Part shown: positions 60,070 to 64,000 of the stretch, one piece after another
How positions within the stretch are numbered: the stretch's first letter is position 1
Layout of the letters: each line of letters begins with the position of its first letter
Assembly: GCA_000403275.2 (NCBI GenBank)
Contig: KE159598.1
Coordinates: forward strand, 1,349,722 to 1,413,721
Source: Lachnospiraceae bacterium 28-4
GTDB lineage: Bacteria; Bacillota; Clostridia; Lachnospirales; Lachnospiraceae
DNA: 64,000 nucleotides
Direction of reading: 5' to 3'
Notes under the pieces: model-generated
Databases searched by the model: none
The model's input: only the letters and a program-made list of their open reading frames with translations
Told to the model about the DNA's origin: nothing
Position numbers and translations under genes: made by a program

Positions 60070-63000
60070 TTAAGCCGCCTTTACCTTGGGCTGCTTTTTA
60101 TCCTTCTTGCAGAACAAGATAATGGAAATACATGCCAGCCCCATTGCCAGGAACCATTTCGGATGAATCGGATCTCCGGTCTTAGGCGTTGCATCAATCA
60201 AACCTTCTGTCAGGTTGCCCTTATCCACATAGATCGTATACGGCGAGAAATGGGTCGCGGTAAACTGTACGCAAGGTACGCCGTCGATTGTCGTAAACTT
60301 CGTCGCCAAATCCTCCAGTCTGCCGTTCACTACGCTTGCCGCCCTGTTGTTGCCGGCATATTGTATCAATCCATCCGGTAATGGGAGCGTAATATCCACG
60401 CTGATGCCGGATACGTCAGTAATCTTTGTCTGTCCCGTAGAATCATAGAGACTGATATCCATAGGCAGATAAGCGATATTGTTCAAATTGCCATATTTTC
60501 CTTCCAATGCGGCGATAACTGCAGCCGTGGCCTGGGCATCATCCGTAATTCTGACTACATAATTATCCGATGAACCGTTCACGTTGGCCGATGCCAAGCC
60601 GGTATTAGAAATACCGCTCTTATTTACATCCACCGTCGTCGTCGAGTTCCTGCGCGCACTTCTGGAATTGCTGCTTACCGAAGAAGTATCATTCTTAAAG
60701 TTGGCCGTGATCTCAACATTATTGGCCGGCATCGTAAAGGTCGTCGATATCGCCGTCTGGTTCACGAACCCTACTCCGTTGGAAGAACTGGTCCATTTGT
60801 CGAATACCGTGCCGTCCGCCCTTGCATAAGCATTGATCGGTACGATTGTACCCGCCGTATAATCGCCGGAGCCGCTTCCTCCATTTACCGTCACCTTGTA
60901 CTTGGTGGCATTTTCGGATACGGAGTCTTTATCTTTATCTTTGTCCTTGTCGTTATTGCTTCCATTTCCACCGGAATTGCCCGGATTGTTGGAATCGCCC
61001 GGTTTATTCGGATCGTCCGGATTATTCGGATCATCTGGGTTCGTGCTGCCGCCCGCTGTATACACCGCAAAGATATCCCAATCCCTTGTTACGTTTTTCC
61101 ATCCATCGGAAGACCAAGCCGAGAAAGTATATCCTTCCTTCGTCGGATGCGCCGGTTCTATCGCGCTTTCCCCTTCTTTGACTTCCTGCGTCTTTCCTAT
61201 CACAGTCTTCAAATCAGAATCTGTATAGAACGTTACATAATACATGCCTTCTGTTCTGTCCGAATACTGCGCATAAATATCCACGTTGCCTTTAATTTCC
61301 GTATAAGCTCTGTCCCAGCCAATAAATACTTTCCCATCTACCGCCATTGCATCACGGGAAGGCGGCACTGCGTCCTTGCCTTCTTCTACCTGCTGCGTAT
61401 AATCCTTCATTTCCTCTTTATTGATATCGAAGAAACGAACGGTATACGTATTCGCTCCAATCTTTTCGTACATTGCCCAGATCGGCATAGGCACAAGAAT
61501 GGGATTGATATCTTTCGGGTCTGGCTGCCAATGGGAGAACCGATATCCTTCTGCCGTATGATCCGGTATATCCAGTATGGTCAGTTCCAGATTATCTCCT
61601 TTCAGGATGCGTTTCACATCATACTGTTTCGGATTGCTCGGATCCACTGCATCCATCAGCGGAATTTCAATGCTTCCTCTCATGTCTGCATTTTCTTTTA
61701 CTGTAATATAATCATAAAGGGAGGCATATTCATCCGCATTGCTTCCCAGCGTAGTAACAAAGTTAAACGGATTTCTGTCTGCTTTCGGCTTCCCGTAAGA
61801 GCCATCTTCATTTCTCGGCACCTTTGCAAAAGCATCATTCGCTATTGACGCTATACTATCAGGAATCATTACCTGGTATAAGCTGTGTGTATTCCAAAAC
61901 GATCCGTTCTGTATCGTCTTGATCGTATTCGGCAATATAACATTATTCAGATTCTTTGATTCTGCAAAGCACCGCTCCGGTATCGTCGTCACTACTGAAG
62001 TAGACAAGTCAACCTCGCGAATATTCGGACAATCCATAAAAGCTTCCGGCGCTATCTCTTTTATTCCACTCAGCTCATCCGGCCCTACTCCCATGGAACC
62101 AACTACGGAAGGATTTCCTCTCCCTGGGAGGCATTGCACAATTTTTGTTTTCGCTCCGCTGCCATCTATGCCATAAATCACACCTGTGTCAGTCGTAAAA
62201 TACGGATTGGAATTAAACTTAACTTCCGATAAAATATCACATCCGCTGAAAGGCCTGAGTCCCAGCGTTGCCGTATCGCTTCCGACTTCCGCATATTCCA
62301 GCTTAGGGCATTCATCAAACGCATAATTCCCTATTGCCGCCGCACCGCTTATATAAGCCTTCGTCAGTTCCGGCATCCATCCAAATGTATAAGGATCAAT
62401 ATTTACAATGCTCTTTGTCGTAAGAGTTTTTACATCTTTTGCCGGCCCCACATAAGGTATTTCATTTGGGTCAGCCGGGTCGTCCGGACCGTTCGAGCCA
62501 TACAAATCGGATTGCATTGGATGTCTCACTGGTGCCGCAACTGTATTTCCGCTGACCGTCAGGCCGGAAAACAGCCCTTCTTTAATGCGCGTAACGCCAG
62601 TTGGAATTACGATGTTTTCCACACTATTGACCATATTTACCTGGTTTTCCGATGAGCCTGAACCAGTTCCTGCCCCAGTTACCTCCTGTTCCAGTTCCTG
62701 TGACATATATGGATAACGATACAGCGTGGAAGAAGTACTGCCTGCCGGTTTGTAAGCTCCTTCATAACTCGAATCCACTTTAAATCCATTTTTCAAATCA
62801 TCCATGGTCGGAAAATGCAGTAATTCCGCTCCTGCCGTTTCCGGACGATCCGCGCTGCCCGGATTGTATCTTACAGTCAGATTCGTAGGTATTCCGCTGT
62901 AATAGGTGATATACGACAGCTTCTGTTTCCCTGCGTTAATTTTGGATGTCGCTTTCATCGCATATTTAAAAGGTTCCGTGTTCGTTCCGTCATCCTTCTC

Positions 63001-64000
63001 AATCGCACCAGTAAAGCTTAAAAATGGTTTTGCCGCAGACGACAGGAAAGTAGTATCGGTACAGGTATTCCGTGTGCCATTATGTGCAATATCATCTATA
63101 ACCTGTGTGGCAAAAGCATTCGCACCAATACTTGTGATTTTTGTTGCATCGTTAAAAACAATATGCTTTAAATTATGACTGCCCTGAAATGCTCCCGGAC
63201 CAATAGTTTCCACAGACTTTGGAATCACTATTTTTTCAATATAACAATTATTATCAAAACTTCCTGCTTCTATTCCCAATATGCCAACCGGCCCCACCTG
63301 GTCGGGCATATTGATCTCAGGTACATGTTTATTGACAATATTGCCATCCGGATCCTCAATCTGGAACTTAATTAAATTCCCTGCTTTATTTACCTGGAAT
63401 ACTAATCCAACCTTATCCAGCGCGCCAGGATCCTTCTCATATCCTAAGCCATCCTCTACAATCTCATATCTATCATCATTTAAGTATTTAAAACAAATAT
63501 GATTTACGTTCGCCATATTATGTACTGGCGTCTTAATGGAACCCGAATTACTCGTATATCCAGGTCCTTCAAAATAAAAGTCTTCTCCTACTTCTTTCTT
63601 AAATTCTTCGATTCCATAATTACCGTCAACAGTTCCTCCACTAGATGCATCTGACACAAAATTCAACGTTGTGCTGAACGTCTTTATATATTTCAAGTTT
63701 GTGCATCCGTTCACAGTGGAAAGATGAAAGTTATTACTATTTGCTGTATCATTTCCGCCTGCCGTCCCCTCTGCCCCATTATAAGAAGCAGGCAATATCA
63801 ATTCTTCTAACAAAGAACAGTTTTCGAAGGCTCTATATCCTATTCTCTTTAAATTACAGCCTAAGCCGCTCTTTTCATCTGTTGTCATCACTACTTTTGT
63901 TAATTTTTTGCAATTCTGAAAACAAAAATCACCAATGGCTTCCAATGCAACAGGAAGTTCAATAGACTGCAATAAATCGCAATTTGCAAAAGCACCGGCT
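60070..64000 (-). CDS. Large BspA-like LRR surface protein, 5' end off window
   Basis: The frame is open through the right edge (AGAFANCDLLQSIELP is a continuing repeat), so the true start is outside. The visible ~1,309 residues hold LRR_5 repeats (to about 800), then two or three Listeria-Bacteroides (InlB B-type) repeats (about 870-1010: FIGWDRAYTEIKGNVDIYAQY, TFSAWSSDGWKNV). A Pro/Asp/Asn linker with a DKDKDKDKD tract follows, then a divergent repeat (VTVNGGSGSGDYTAG ... ITANFKND), the shared C-terminal domain and PKTGDPIHP-hydrophobic helix-KKDKKQPKVK. The last part is a sortase-type anchor with a TG variant of LPXTG, placing the protein on the cell wall. Likely an adhesin. Confidence 0.88.
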   Translation of the reverse strand, partial: AGAFANCDLLQSIELPVALEAIGDFCFQNCKKLTKVVMTTDEKSGLGCNLKRIGYRAFENCSLLEELILPASYNGAEGTAGGNDTANSNNFHLSTVNGCTNLKYIKTFSTTLNFVSDASSGGTVDGNYGIEEFKKEVGEDFYFEGPGYTSNSGSIKTPVHNMANVNHICFKYLNDDRYEIVEDGLGYEKDPGALDKVGLVFQVNKAGNLIKFQIEDPDGNIVNKHVPEINMPDQVGPVGILGIEAGSFDNNCYIEKIVIPKSVETIGPGAFQGSHNLKHIVFNDATKITSIGANAFATQVIDDIAHNGTRNTCTDTTFLSSAAKPFLSFTGAIEKDDGTNTEPFKYAMKATSKINAGKQKLSYITYYSGIPTNLTVRYNPGSADRPETAGAELLHFPTMDDLKNGFKVDSSYEGAYKPAGSTSSTLYRYPYMSQELEQEVTGAGTGSGSSENQVNMVNSVENIVIPTGVTRIKEGLFSGLTVSGNTVAAPVRHPMQSDLYGSNGPDDPADPNEIPYVGPAKDVKTLTTKSIVNIDPYTFGWMPELTKAYISGAAAIGNYAFDECPKLEYAEVGSDTATLGLRPFSGCDILSEVKFNSNPYFTTDTGVIYGIDGSGAKTKIVQCLPGRGNPSVVGSMGVGPDELSGIKEIAPEAFMDCPNIREVDLSTSVVTTIPERCFAESKNLNNVILPNTIKTIQNGSFWNTHSLYQVMIPDSIASIANDAFAKVPRNEDGSYGKPKADRNPFNFVTTLGSNADEYASLYDYITVKENADMRGSIEIPLMDAVDPSNPKQYDVKRILKGDNLELTILDIPDHTAEGYRFSHWQPDPKDINPILVPMPIWAMYEKIGANTYTVRFFDINKEEMKDYTQQVEEGKDAVPPSRDAMAVDGKVFIGWDRAYTEIKGNVDIYAQYSDRTEGMYYVTFYTDSDLKTVIGKTQEVKEGESAIEPAHPTKEGYTFSAWSSDGWKNVTRDWDIFAVYTAGGSTNPDDPNNPDDPNKPGDSNNPGNSGGNGSNNDKDKDKDKDSVSENATKYKVTVNGGSGSGDYTAGTIVPINAYARADGTVFDKWTSSSNGVGFVNQTAISTTFTMPANNVEITANFKNDTSSVSSNSRSARRNSTTTVDVNKSGISNTGLASANVNGSSDNYVVRITDDAQATAAVIAALEGKYGNLNNIAYLPMDISLYDSTGQTKITDVSGISVDITLPLPDGLIQYAGNNRAASVVNGRLEDLATKFTTIDGVPCVQFTATHFSPYTIYVDKGNLTEGLIDATPKTGDPIHPKWFLAMGLACISIILFCKKDKKQPKVKAA

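Noticed and set aside
60930-60965. Short tandem repeat (DKDKDKDKD coding stretch)
   Set aside because: Low-complexity linker in a surface protein; not a CRISPR or structural array.
1-64000. CRISPR arrays, tRNA or rRNA genes, complete insertion sequences
   Set aside because: No regularly spaced repeats, cloverleaf, rRNA segments or full transposase gene could be seen by eye; a weak tRNA could still be missed.

Overview
The window looks like a chromosomal segment of an anaerobic, spore-forming Firmicute of the Lachnospiraceae / Clostridium cluster XIVa type. The evidence is the low-to-moderate GC with AGGAGG ribosome binding sites, the sporulation genes yqfC and yqfD, a SpoVB-like flippase, a Rex repressor, an NfnAB-type transhydrogenase, formate-tetrahydrofolate ligase, TepA, and several families typical of that group (DUF4250, DUF1576, BspA-like leucine-rich surface proteins). 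All but one of the genes I accept lie on the minus strand. The exception is an ABC-F ATPase at 51.8-53.8 kb. No rRNA, tRNA, complete IS or CRISPR array was seen.

Layout, left to right (most transcription runs right to left). 0-5.4 kb: an STM4011-STM4015 type cassette (two radical SAM enzymes, a sulfatase-like hydrolase, an ATP-grasp-like protein and a leucine-rich-repeat protein) with a HAD phosphatase and a 58-residue helix-turn-helix protein embedded. 5.4-8.4 kb: a BlaI/BlaR1-type sensor-repressor pair with a clear promoter, and a polysaccharide deacetylase. 8.4-15.1 kb: DUF1576 membrane protein, a V4R protein, a RACo-like corrinoid activator, DUF4250 and clpB. 15.1-18.5 kb: an accessory patch. 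It holds a 1.7-kb island with a MobC-like gene and a YgiT/DUF4258 toxin-antitoxin pair, bracketed by 23-bp direct repeats, one of which lies in the clpB promoter. Beyond it are an acyltransferase and a Mor-like gene broken by an in-frame amber codon. 18.5-22.4 kb: two FAD oxidoreductases coupled to proB.

22.8-31.4 kb: flippase, ybeY, phoH, yqfD, yqfC, rlmH, zinc-ribbon and MORN proteins and a Dabb protein. 31.5-44.4 kb: nfnB/nfnA, a zinc-ribbon/TPR protein, folD, fhs, ftsK/spoIIIE, tepA, a polytopic membrane protein and metY. 44.4-51.7 kb: yebC, a CNNM/CorC protein, mazF, alr, nnr and rex. 51.8-57.3 kb: the ABC-F gene, icd, a GntR regulator and a subtilase. 57.4-64 kb: two large BspA-like surface proteins that share a C-terminal domain. 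The second runs off the window.

The most unusual content is not protein coding. (1) Three long inverted-repeat elements of about 350-410 bp sit in intergenic gaps at 22.5, 46.6 and 55.2 kb. Two of them have the same architecture: matching ends, conserved inner stem, two apical hairpins, and arms that differ between copies but stay self-complementary. One is flanked by a 9-bp direct repeat. The third has two perfect 117-bp arms. (2) A 78-bp leader motif occurs twice, in the same place just upstream of the ribosome binding sites of folD and of a zinc-ribbon gene. It can form a 9-bp hairpin plus an 8-bp pseudoknot. Both look like undescribed structured families and are the main leads here, together with the uncharacterised STM4011-4015 cassette.
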